Assembly (NCBI GenBank): GCA_049322715.1
Contig: JBMOQP010000044.1
Coordinates: 141,272-205,271, forward strand
Direction of reading: 5' to 3'
From: Thiofaba sp049322715
GTDB taxonomy: Bacteria > Pseudomonadota > Gammaproteobacteria > Halothiobacillales > Halothiobacillaceae
Length of the DNA: 64,000 nucleotides
Part shown: positions 50,217-58,166 of the stretch, in pieces
How the letters are laid out: every line of letters begins with the position of its first letter
How positions within the stretch are numbered: position 1 is the stretch's first letter
Notes under the pieces: model-generated
What the model was told of the DNA's origin: nothing
Seen by the model: the letters and a program-made list of their open reading frames with translations, nothing else
Database searches by the model: none
Translations under genes and position numbers: made by a program

Positions 50217-50863
50217 ACCGACTGATCCTCGCCTCCACCTCGCCCCGCCGCGCCGAGCTCCTGCGCCAGATCGGCGTGGCGTTCGAGCAGCGGACGATCG
50301 AGGTGGACGAGTCGCCCCGAACCGGCGAGGTAGCGGCCGAGACCGCCCTGCGCCTGGCCGTGGCCAAGGCCCGGGCCGGACGGACCCTGGCGGGCCCGGG
50401 ACAGGCGGTGCTGGCGGCAGACACCCTGGTGAGCGTCGACGGCGAGGCCCTCGGCAAGCCGCGCGACCGCGACGACTTCCTCGCCATGCTGCGCCGCCTG
50501 TCCGGCCGCCGGCACGAGGTCTATACCGCCGTGGCCCTGGCCTGGGAGGACGCTTCGAGCGCCGCACCCGCAAGGGCTTGGGGCATGGATGCCCCAAGGG
50601 TGCGAGAACAGGATGAGCCCCGTGCCTTCCTCTCGGTCAGCCACGTGGACTTCCGCCCCCTGCTGGATGCCGAGATGGCCGCCTACTGGGAGACCGGAGA
50701 GCCTGCCGACAAGGCCGGCGGCTATGCCATCCAGGGGCGTGCCGCGGTGTTCATCACCCGCCTCGAGGGCAGCTTCTCCGGGGTCATGGGCCTGCCTCTG
50801 TTCGAAACCGCGGAGCTGCTGAGGCAGGCCGGGATTGCCACATGGAACGCAAGTCATGAGTGA
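50213..50863 (+). CDS. maf: Maf-family nucleoside triphosphate pyrophosphatase (YhdE type, with in-frame repeat)
   Basis: 216 residues from the ATG overlapping the rlmH stop. Hydrolyses dTTP/UTP and modified nucleotides, a house-cleaning role. MNRLILASTSPRRAELLRQIGV and LAADTLVSVDGEALGKPRD are diagnostic; YWETGEPADKAGGYAIQG and FSGVMGLPLFETAELL end the protein. Oddity: about residues 116-135 (SSAAPARAWGMDAPRVREQ) between VYTAVALAWE and FLSVSHVDFRPL are encoded by a hairpin repeat and are absent from typical homologues of about 195 residues. Confidence 0.95.
   Translation: MNRLILASTSPRRAELLRQIGVAFEQRTIEVDESPRTGEVAAETALRLAVAKARAGRTLAGPGQAVLAADTLVSVDGEALGKPRDRDDFLAMLRRLSGRRHEVYTAVALAWEDASSAAPARAWGMDAPRVREQDEPRAFLSVSHVDFRPLLDAEMAAYWETGEPADKAGGYAIQGRAAVFITRLEGSFSGVMGLPLFETAELLRQAGIATWNASHE
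50566..50610 (+). repeat. Hairpin-repeat unit in frame inside maf
   Basis: CTTGGGGCAT (50577-50586), GG, ATGCCCCAAG (50589-50598) is a perfect 10-bp palindrome with the CATGGATG centre. It is preceded by AAGG and followed by GGTGCGAGAAC, resembling the flanks at 35973 and 56255 (GG before, GG-x-C-x-GAGA after). GCACCC/GGGTGC pair outside it. Confidence 0.8.
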
Positions 50864-52328
50864 AGAGATCCTGATCAACGTCACGCCGCAGGAGACGCGC
50901 ATCGCCTTCATCGAGAACGGCGTGCTGCAGGAGATCGCGGTCGAGCGCCAGCGCAGCCGGGGCATCGTCGGCAACATCTACAAGGGCCGGGTGAGCCGCG
51001 TGCTGCCGGGCATGGAGGCGGCCTTCATCGACATCGGCCTCGAGCGCGCAGCCTTCCTGCACGTCTCCGACCTTGACCTGACTCCGGAGGAGAAGCAGAC
51101 CGGGGTGGAGACCACCCCGCCTCAGATCCAGGAGATCCTGCGCGCCGGGCAGGAGCTGCTGGTACAGGTGATCAAGGAACCGCTCGGCACCAAGGGCGCG
51201 CGCCTGACCTCCGAGATCACCATTCCCAGCCGCTACCTGGTCTACCTGCCGACCGGACGCAACATCGGCGTCTCCAGCCGGATCGAGGACGACGTGGAGC
51301 GCGCGCGGCTGAAGACCGTGCTGCAGGAGGCCCTGGCCGAGCATCCCGTGCCCGGCGGCTTCATCGTTCGCACCGCCGCCGAGGGCGTGGACGCGGAAAG
51401 CCTGCGCCGCGACATGATCTTCCTGCACAAGCTGTGGACCGACGTCGCCGACCGCGCCCAGCGCGTCTCCGCCGGCCGGCTGGTGCACGAGGACCTGCCG
51501 ATCGTGCTCCGCACCCTGCGCGACCTGGTCGGCGGCGAGGTGGAGAAGGTGCGCATCGACTCGCGCGAGACCTACCACCGCGCCGCCCACTTCGCCGAGC
51601 GCATGGAGCCGGACCTGCTCCCCCTGCTGGAGCACTACACCGGCGAGCGGCCGATCTTCGAGCTGTACAACGTCGAGGAGGAGATCCAGCGCGCGCTGGA
51701 GCGCAAGGTGCCGCTCAAATCCGGCGGCTACCTGATCATCGACCAGACCGAGGCGATGACCACGGTGGACATCAACACCGGCGGCTACGTCGGCCACCGC
51801 ACGCTCGAGGAGACGATCTTCAAGACCAACCTCGAGGCGGCGCAGGCCATCGCCCGCCAGCTGCGCCTGCGCAACCTCGGCGGCATCATCATCATCGACT
51901 TCATCGACATGCAGGAGCCGGAGCACCGCCAGCAGGTGCTGCGCGCCCTGCAGAAGGGACTGGAGCGCGACCACGCCAAGACCAAGGTGTGCGAGGTGTC
52001 GAGCCTGGGCCTCGTCGAGATGACCCGCAAGCGCACGCGCGAGAGCCTTGAGCACGTGCTCTGCCAGGGGTGCCCGACCTGCGGCGGGCGCGGCAGCATC
52101 AAGACCGCCGAGACGGTCTGCTACGAGATCTTCCGCGAGATCCTGCGCCTCTCGCGCCAGTACGACACCAAGCAGATGCTGGTGCTGGCCGCGCAGCCGG
52201 TGATCGACCGCCTGCTGGACGAGGACTCGACCGCCCTGGCCGAGCTGCAGGCCTTCACCGGCGTGCCGGTGCGCCTGCAGGTCGAGGCGCTGTACACGCC
52301 CGAGCAGTACGACATCGTACTCATCTGA
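50856..52328 (+). CDS. rng: Ribonuclease G
   Basis: 490 residues. Endoribonuclease that matures the 16S rRNA 5' end and decays mRNAs. The N-terminal EEILINVTPQETRIAFIENG, the S1 domain (IVGNIYKGRVSRVLPGMEAA), the catalytic aspartates in MTTVDINTGGYVG and IIIDFIDMQEPEHR, and the zinc-link CQGCPTCGGRG are all present. It lacks the long C-terminal extension of RNase E, hence RNase G. The start lies inside the end of maf. Confidence 0.97.
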   Translation: MSEEILINVTPQETRIAFIENGVLQEIAVERQRSRGIVGNIYKGRVSRVLPGMEAAFIDIGLERAAFLHVSDLDLTPEEKQTGVETTPPQIQEILRAGQELLVQVIKEPLGTKGARLTSEITIPSRYLVYLPTGRNIGVSSRIEDDVERARLKTVLQEALAEHPVPGGFIVRTAAEGVDAESLRRDMIFLHKLWTDVADRAQRVSAGRLVHEDLPIVLRTLRDLVGGEVEKVRIDSRETYHRAAHFAERMEPDLLPLLEHYTGERPIFELYNVEEEIQRALERKVPLKSGGYLIIDQTEAMTTVDINTGGYVGHRTLEETIFKTNLEAAQAIARQLRLRNLGGIIIIDFIDMQEPEHRQQVLRALQKGLERDHAKTKVCEVSSLGLVEMTRKRTRESLEHVLCQGCPTCGGRGSIKTAETVCYEIFREILRLSRQYDTKQMLVLAAQPVIDRLLDEDSTALAELQAFTGVPVRLQVEALYTPEQYDIVLI

Positions 52329-52335
52329 CATCCTT

Positions 52336-55300
52336 ATGCCCCGTGTCACGGCCCTAGCGACGTTCCTGCAACGCATCCTGCTGCCGGGACTGGGGCTGCT
52401 GCTCATCCTGCTCGCGGTCCTGCTCAGCGGCGCCCGCCTGCTGCTGCCGCTGGTCGACGAGGATGCGCGCCACTGGATCGAGCGCACCGCCCAAGACCAC
52501 GGCGTCGAGCTCGACGCAGGCCACATCGAACTCGACTGGCAGGGCATGGGGCCGCGCCTCTCCCTGACCGACGCCACCCTTTACGGCAAGGGCGGAGCCA
52601 CCCCGCTGCGCCTGCGCCGGCTGTCGCTGACCCTGGACCTTCCGCGCAGCATGCTCGGCGCCCGGCTGCACTTCGGCGCGCTGGAAGTGGAGGGCGTGAG
52701 CCTCCAGCTCCTGCGCGATGGCGAGGGTCGCTGGCAGTTGCAGGGACTCGCCAACACTGTCGGCGCGGAGGGTGCGGGTGCAGACACCGCATGGCCCGCC
52801 TGGATGGGCATGGCCCGTCGCGTGCATCTGGTGGGCAGCCATCTGAGCCTGCGCGACGAGCGAAGCGGCATGGACCTGCGGATCGAGGACATCGAGGCCC
52901 TGTTCGAGGCAGGGCTGACGGGGCAGCGCATGGCCCTGCGGATGGCCCTCCCGCAGCAACTGGGGGGGCGGCTCGAGCTGCGCGCGCGTCTCGCGGGCAG
53001 CCTCGCGGAACTGCCCCAGCCCACCGGCGAGGTATGGCTGTCCACCTCCGGCCTCGACATGGCTGGCTGGAGCGCGCTGCTGGCGTCTCTTTCCTTTGAC
53101 GCGGCGGCACTCCCCGTCGCCCTCGACGAGCTGCCCCGCTTCGAGAAGGGCGAGGTGCGCGGACAGGCCTGGCTCCAGCTGCGGGATGGCGCCCTGATTG
53201 ACGCGCAGGCCCGACTGGAACTGGCCGACTGGCGCATCAATCCGCTCCAGGCCCTGCGCGCCGGGGAGCGGGAGGTGGCGCTGCACAGCCGCCTGGACCT
53301 TAGGTTGAGGCATGCCGGGAAGGACTGGAACCTCGACCTGAAGGCCACGCCGAGCGACCCCCGCCAGCCCCCGCAGCGCTTCTCCCTCCGCCGCCAGGAA
53401 GATCAGCTGGCCATGGCCGGAGAGAACTTCGACCTGGACCTCCTTCGCCCATGGCTGGTCGTCACCCCGGTCCTTCCCGATCCGTTGCGCCAGGCACTCA
53501 TCCTGCACCGCCCCAGCGGTAACCTGCACGCGCTCAACCTGCACATGCGGTTGGGGGGGGAGGACGGCAACGGCTTGCCCGACCTGCATGGCCACGTGCG
53601 CTTCGACCAGATCGGCTGGCGCGGCCGGGACTACCTGCCGGACGTCGCAGCCCTGCGCGGCGAGGCCTGGCTCGCGGGCAAGGCGGCCCTGCTGCGGCTC
53701 GACAGCCCCGGGCTGCGCGCCGACTTCCACGGCAAGTTCCGCGAGCCGATGGCCTTCGACCAGGCGCGCGGCGACCTGGCCCTGTTCTGGGCCGACACCC
53801 CGCGACTGGCAGGCCGCGGCCTGAGTCTCGCCAACCGCGACCTCGCCCTGCAGGCCGAACTGCAGCTCGACCTGCCCGGGGGCACTCCTCCCCTGATCGC
53901 CCTCGATGGCCGTTTCCAGCGCGCCCGCGCCGAGCGCGTGCCCGCCTACCTGCCCGTCCACGAGCTCGGCGAGGAGGCCCTGGCCTGGCTGGACCACGCC
54001 CTGCCCGGCAGCGGCGGCATCGTGCCCGAGGGCACGCTGACCCTGCATGGCGACCTTGGCCGCTTCCCTTACTACGACGATGGCAGCGGCCTGTTCGAGG
54101 CGCGCTTCGGCTTCCACGGCCTGAACCTCGACTTCGCCCCCGGCTGGCGCCGAGCCGAAGGACTGCATGGCGAACTGGCCTTCATCAACAACGGCTTCCA
54201 TGGCCGCATCGACGGCGGCAGCATGCACGGCGTCCCCCTGCGCTCCGGCACGGTCGGCATGCCGGACTTCGACCACCCCAGGCTGGACCTGCAGCTGGCG
54301 CTCGATGGCAAGGTCGAGTCCATGCTTGAAATCCTGAAAAGCAGCCCGCTGATCACCGATCGCTCGGAACTCGACCCGATCCGGCTCAGCGGACCCGCTG
54401 CCCTGCGCGTGCGGGCGGAGGTCCGCCTGGATGGCGCGGACCCGAAACCGAGCGTCGCCGAAGGCTGGCTCGACCTGGATGGCGCCCGCCTGGCGGCCCA
54501 TGGGCAGCATGTCGAGCGCATCCAGGGCCGGCTGCATTTCGTGGATGACGCCCTGGATGCCAGCGACATCCGCGCCCGGTACAAGGAGGCCGAGGCCCGC
54601 CTGACCATCCGGACCGAACAGCTCGGTCCGAAGTTCGCCTACCGGATCGGCATGGAGACCCAGGCCCGCCCGCAGGACTGGCTGGAAACCGGCTCGCCCT
54701 GGCTCCGGCGCCTGAAGGGCCGGTTCCCGCTCTCGGCCGAACTGCTGATTCCGCCTGCCTCGGACGGCGGGCGCATCGTCCGCCTGGGGCTGAAAAGCTC
54801 GCTGGAGGGCCTCGCCATCGACCTGCCCGCGCCCTATGGCAAGACCGCCGGGGAGATGCGCGCGACCACGGCCGAACTGACCTGGAAGGCCGCCGTCCTC
54901 GACCAACTGAGACTGACCCAGCCGGACGCCCTGGACGCGCGCCTGAGGATGGAGGGTGAGCGCCTGCTCGGCGCACGCATCCAGCTGGGCGAGGGCGAGG
55001 CCCCGCTGCCCGGCGACGAGCCCCTCATCCGGGTCGAAGGGCATGTGCGGGTGTTCGAACTGGCGGCCTGGCAGACGGTGCTCGACCATCCCGAGGGCGC
55101 GAGCCAGCCGCTGCCGCCCAGGGTCGAGGTACACGCACGGGTCGGTCGCCTGATCGCGCTGGGCGGCGAATGGGAGGACATGGACGTGGACGGTGCGCGC
55201 GACCCGACCGGCTGGCGCCTGCGGCTGGAATCGCCTCGCCTGGCCGGCCTGGCCCGCGTCCCCCCGCGCCCCACCCCGGCCGAACCGCTGACTCTCGACC

Positions 55301-56184
55301 TCGTCCGCCTCGTCCTCAGCGGCGAAGACACGCCCGCCGACGCAGCCGCTCCCCCGCCCGACCCGGCCACACTCCCCCCCTTGCGCATCAGCATCGCCGA
55401 ATTGAGCCAGGGCGAGCTGCGCCTGAAGGATGTCCGGCTGCGCACCCTGCCGCAGCCGCGCGGCCTGCTGCTGCAGGAGCTGCGTGCCGATACCGGCCAT
55501 CTCGCCATCCACGGCGAAGGCAGCTGGATGCTCGACGACAAGAACCGTCACCAGACCAGCCTTACCCTCAACCTCGCCAGCGAGGATGTGGGCTCGGCAC
55601 TGGACGAACTGGGCTTCCGGAACACCCTGCGCCGGGGGCGGCTGGAGGACACCCAGCTCAGGCTGCGCTGGGCGGATGCCCCGGACCGCTTCGACTGGGC
55701 CATCCTCGAGGGCGGGGCACGCCTCAACGTCCGGGATGGCGCCCTGGAGAGCGTCGAGCCCGGCGCCGGTCGGGTACTCGGCCTGCTCAGTGTCACGGAG
55801 TTGCCGCGCCGGCTTCTGCTCGACTTCGGCGACGTCTTTGGCGAGGGGCTGCGCTTCGACCGCATCGCATCCACCCTCAGCTTCCGCGAGGGGCGGGCGA
55901 TCACCGAGCTGATGCAGCTCAACGGCCCCTCGGCGCAGATCTTCATGAAAGGCTACAGCGACATGCTCAACCGAACCCTGCACTACGACATGGTGGTCGT
56001 GCCGGCGCTGGGCAACGTCCTGCCGATCATTGGCACGGTGGCCGGAGGCCCTCTGGTCGGGGGCGCGGTATTCCTGCTGCAGAAGGTCTTCGACCAGCTC
56101 GGCGGCGAACGCAGCGGCTTTAACTACCGCGTCAGCGGAAGCTGGGATGAACCGCAGGTGGAGCGGGTGGAGGGCACGGAATGA
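52336..56184 (+). CDS. yhdP: YhdP-family AsmA-like protein, predicted phospholipid transporter
   Basis: 1282 residues, the expected size for YhdP. One N-terminal membrane helix (ILLPGLGLLLILLAVLLSGA) anchors a very long periplasmic beta-groove protein. The C-terminal region is the conserved YhdP/AsmA part: GALESVEPGAGRVLGLLSV, LPRRLLLDFGDVFGEGLRFD, then DMLNRTLHYDMVVVPALGNV and GGPLVGGAVFLLQKVF. YhdP, with TamB and YdbH, carries phospholipid to the outer membrane. It follows rng by 7 bases, matching the usual rng-yhdP order. Confidence 0.93.
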   Translation: MPRVTALATFLQRILLPGLGLLLILLAVLLSGARLLLPLVDEDARHWIERTAQDHGVELDAGHIELDWQGMGPRLSLTDATLYGKGGATPLRLRRLSLTLDLPRSMLGARLHFGALEVEGVSLQLLRDGEGRWQLQGLANTVGAEGAGADTAWPAWMGMARRVHLVGSHLSLRDERSGMDLRIEDIEALFEAGLTGQRMALRMALPQQLGGRLELRARLAGSLAELPQPTGEVWLSTSGLDMAGWSALLASLSFDAAALPVALDELPRFEKGEVRGQAWLQLRDGALIDAQARLELADWRINPLQALRAGEREVALHSRLDLRLRHAGKDWNLDLKATPSDPRQPPQRFSLRRQEDQLAMAGENFDLDLLRPWLVVTPVLPDPLRQALILHRPSGNLHALNLHMRLGGEDGNGLPDLHGHVRFDQIGWRGRDYLPDVAALRGEAWLAGKAALLRLDSPGLRADFHGKFREPMAFDQARGDLALFWADTPRLAGRGLSLANRDLALQAELQLDLPGGTPPLIALDGRFQRARAERVPAYLPVHELGEEALAWLDHALPGSGGIVPEGTLTLHGDLGRFPYYDDGSGLFEARFGFHGLNLDFAPGWRRAEGLHGELAFINNGFHGRIDGGSMHGVPLRSGTVGMPDFDHPRLDLQLALDGKVESMLEILKSSPLITDRSELDPIRLSGPAALRVRAEVRLDGADPKPSVAEGWLDLDGARLAAHGQHVERIQGRLHFVDDALDASDIRARYKEAEARLTIRTEQLGPKFAYRIGMETQARPQDWLETGSPWLRRLKGRFPLSAELLIPPASDGGRIVRLGLKSSLEGLAIDLPAPYGKTAGEMRATTAELTWKAAVLDQLRLTQPDALDARLRMEGERLLGARIQLGEGEAPLPGDEPLIRVEGHVRVFELAAWQTVLDHPEGASQPLPPRVEVHARVGRLIALGGEWEDMDVDGARDPTGWRLRLESPRLAGLARVPPRPTPAEPLTLDLVRLVLSGEDTPADAAAPPPDPATLPPLRISIAELSQGELRLKDVRLRTLPQPRGLLLQELRADTGHLAIHGEGSWMLDDKNRHQTSLTLNLASEDVGSALDELGFRNTLRRGRLEDTQLRLRWADAPDRFDWAILEGGARLNVRDGALESVEPGAGRVLGLLSVTELPRRLLLDFGDVFGEGLRFDRIASTLSFREGRAITELMQLNGPSAQIFMKGYSDMLNRTLHYDMVVVPALGNVLPIIGTVAGGPLVGGAVFLLQKVFDQLGGERSGFNYRVSGSWDEPQVERVEGTE

Positions 56185-56201
56185 GTCGACAGCCTCTCCC
56201 G

Positions 56202-56276
56202 GCGGGCTTACGCCAGCTTAACGCGAAGCTGGCGATAGCCCGCGTTAAGCCAGGCTTCGGCCATGGATGGCCGAAG
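56202..56276 (+). repeat. Hairpin-repeat pair between yhdP and the Nit2-like gene
   Basis: 56202-56250 is identical over 49 bases to the reverse complement of 45528-45576 (blocks GCGGGCT, GCCAGCTT, AAGCTGGC, AGCCCGC). Directly after it, CTTCGGCCAT-GG-ATGGCCGAAG (56255-56276) matches the central palindrome of lnt element A, followed by GGTCGGAGACCAGGGATGAAC. The frame stays open from an ATG at 56181 through both, giving a 37-residue potential extension of the next protein. Confidence 0.85.
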
Positions 56277-56291
56277 GGTCGGAGACCAGGG

Positions 56292-57098
56292 ATGAACGAA
56301 CGGGTCGCGGTGATCCAGATGGTCAGCGGAGCGGATGTCGAGACCAACCTCGAACAGGCCGGACGACTGCTCGCCGAGGCTGCGGGTGCCGGCGCGAAGC
56401 TGGCCGTGCTGCCGGAAAACGTCGCCTGCATGACGCCGGACATGGAACACATCCGCTCAATCGCCGAGCGGGAGGGCGAAGGCCCGATCCAGCAGGCCCT
56501 CGCCGCCATGGCCCGCCGCCACGGCCTGTGGCTGGTGGCCGGGACCATCCCGCTCCAAGCGGGCGATGGGCGACTGACCAACACCGTTCTGGTGTTCGAC
56601 GAGCGCGGCCAGGCCGTGGCGCGCTATGACAAGATTCACCTGTTCGACGTCGACGTGCCAGGTGGCGAGGCCCACCGGGAATCCGCCCACTTCGCCCCCG
56701 GCCGCGAGGTCGTCGTGCTCGACTCCCCCGTCGGCCGGCTGGGGCTCGCCGTCTGCTACGACCTGCGCTTCCCCGAGCTGTTCCGCGCCATGGCCGCGCA
56801 GGGCGCGGAGCTGATCGCCCTTCCCGCCGCCTTCACCCACGCCACGGGCATGGCGCACTGGGAGGTGCTGCTGCGCGCACGCGCCATCGAGAACCTGTGC
56901 TTCCTGCTCGCATCCGCCCAGGGGGGGGTTCATTTCGAGGGGCGCCGGACCTTCGGCCACAGCCAGGTCATCGGGCCGTGGGGCGAGCCCCTGGCCCTGC
57001 ACGCGGAAGGCCCAGGCCTTGCGGTCGCCACTGTCGACCGGGGCGCACAACGCGAACTGCGAGAGCGCTTCCCGGTGCTGGGGCACCGCGTCTTGTAG
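56292..57098 (+). CDS. Nit2-type carbon-nitrogen hydrolase (deaminated glutathione amidase-like)
   Basis: 268 residues from the ATG at 56292, where homology begins (MNERVAVIQMVSG). The catalytic triad is visible: Glu in AVLPENVACM, Lys in ARYDKIHLFDVDV and Cys in GLAVCYDLRFPELFRAMA. The Nit1/Nit2 subgroup, which this resembles, hydrolyses deaminated glutathione or omega-amides. An ATG at 56181, overlapping the yhdP stop, is in frame and would add 37 residues made wholly of translated repeat. That may be the ancestral coupled start, now displaced by the insertion. Confidence 0.9.
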   Translation: MNERVAVIQMVSGADVETNLEQAGRLLAEAAGAGAKLAVLPENVACMTPDMEHIRSIAEREGEGPIQQALAAMARRHGLWLVAGTIPLQAGDGRLTNTVLVFDERGQAVARYDKIHLFDVDVPGGEAHRESAHFAPGREVVVLDSPVGRLGLAVCYDLRFPELFRAMAAQGAELIALPAAFTHATGMAHWEVLLRARAIENLCFLLASAQGGVHFEGRRTFGHSQVIGPWGEPLALHAEGPGLAVATVDRGAQRELRERFPVLGHRVL

Positions 57099-57117
57099 AA
57101 TACCCGTTAGCTTCTAG

Positions 57118-57331
57118 GGAAGCGCTGAATCATTCAGCGCTTCCTGACCCGGGCATGGATGCCCCGGCGCGAACAAGGGCGCAAGCCCTTGATTCGCGGA
57201 GGCCACCGCGGGTCCCTCCTCTCGGTCCCTTCCGACATCCATGTCGGAAGCCCTGCGGGTGCGGCCCTCGAGAAAATTCACTTCGCGGTGAACCGAACTG
57301 AAAAAATCCATGGATGGATTTTTTTTTCAGT
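57118..57331. repeat. Large hairpin-repeat block after the Nit2-like gene
   Basis: GGAAGCGCTGAAT-C-ATTCAGCGCTTCC (57118-57144, perfect); CCGGGCAT-GG-ATGCCCCGG (about 57149-57167); CGCGAA-CAAGGGC-GCAA-GCCCTTG-A-TTCGCG (57168-57198); CTTCCGACAT-CC-ATGTCGGAAG (57229-57250), whose reverse complement carries the linker GGGACCGAGAGGAGGGACC of lnt element A; and ACTGAAAAAATCCAT-GG-ATGGATTTTTTTTTCAGT (57297-57331), whose T-run could terminate transcription. It fills the gap before the next gene. No coding sequence is supported inside. Confidence 0.8.
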
Positions 57332-57353
57332 GTTTCCCTAGGGCCCCGGAACC

Positions 57354-57749
57354 ATGCTCAGCATCAAATCCCTGCTCGTCCTGATCGCCCTGTTCCTCGC
57401 TGGCCTCGCGCTGTGGCACAACTGGCACGCGCGCGAGCGCGCCGAGCGCCTGGCGCGCGAGACCTGCCGACGCATGGGCGTGCAGTTCCTGGACGAGTCC
57501 GTCGGCCAGAAGGAATGGCGCGTCGTGCGCGACCAGGGGCGCTGGAAACTGCGCCGCACCTACGCCTTCGAGTTCTCCCGCACCGGCGCCGACCGCTGGC
57601 CGGGCGAGCTGATCCTGCTTGGCGGGCAACTGGCCGGGGTCGAGTTCAACCTGGTGGATCCGGCCGTCGCACCGCCGCCGGTCACCCGCTCCGTCCCCCC
57701 CCACCCGGACCACGACAAGGTGGTTCCTCTCAGGAGAGATCGTCCATGA
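57354..57749 (+). CDS. DUF3301-family small membrane-anchored protein
   Basis: 131 residues. One N-terminal membrane helix (SLLVLIALFLAGLALWHNW) is followed by a basic, tryptophan-containing domain: ARETCRRMGVQFLDESVGQK, then WKLRRTYAFEFSRTGADRWP and GELILLGGQLAGVEFN. This matches the DUF3301 family of gammaproteobacterial proteins. Function unknown. It overlaps the next gene's start by 4 bases (ATGA). Confidence 0.8.
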   Translation: MLSIKSLLVLIALFLAGLALWHNWHARERAERLARETCRRMGVQFLDESVGQKEWRVVRDQGRWKLRRTYAFEFSRTGADRWPGELILLGGQLAGVEFNLVDPAVAPPPVTRSVPPHPDHDKVVPLRRDRP

Positions 57750-58162
57750 AGCGCCTGTTCGCCCTGCTTCCCGTATTCCTGCTCGCAGGCCTGCTGACCG
57801 CCTGTTCCAGCAAGCCCAGCGTCAACGAGCTGCGCGATCTGGTGGCGGACGAGCTCAATGCGGAAGGTCCGCAGGCTATCTACAAGATCGAGAACTTCAA
57901 CAAGGTCAACGGCTACATGAAGGACGACCGCCGCTATGTGGCCGAGGTCACCTTTGATCTGGTCTTCACCAAGGGCCTCCAGGACATCGCCGCGGAAGCC
58001 CAGAGCCAGCCAGGCGGCCCACTGGAGAAGATGGGCAAGGGCATGGGCCTGATGTCCCTCGGACTGCTGTACGGCGATTTCAAGGCCGGCGACCGGCTGC
58101 CTCGCGCGCAGACCCTCCCCCTGATCAGGACCGAGCAGGGCTGGCGCATCGAGAAGGAATGA
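57746..58162 (+). CDS. Small lipoprotein of unknown function
   Basis: 138 residues with an AGGAGAG ribosome-binding sequence. The signal peptide ends in a lipobox (LLAGLLTAC, then SSKPS), so it should be lipidated. The mature part is rich in charged residues (VNELRDLVADELNAEGPQAI) and contains VAEVTFDLVFTKGLQDIA, with an overall resemblance to small uncharacterised periplasmic lipoproteins. No known domain was recognised. It is coupled to the DUF3301 gene and followed after 4 bases by purT. Confidence 0.75.
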   Translation: MKRLFALLPVFLLAGLLTACSSKPSVNELRDLVADELNAEGPQAIYKIENFNKVNGYMKDDRRYVAEVTFDLVFTKGLQDIAAEAQSQPGGPLEKMGKGMGLMSLGLLYGDFKAGDRLPRAQTLPLIRTEQGWRIEKE

Positions 58163-58166
58163 CGAC

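Noticed and set aside
52354..55983. 1209-codon open frame on the - strand
   Set aside because: Antisense shadow of yhdP; no domain and biased Q/A/G/R composition.
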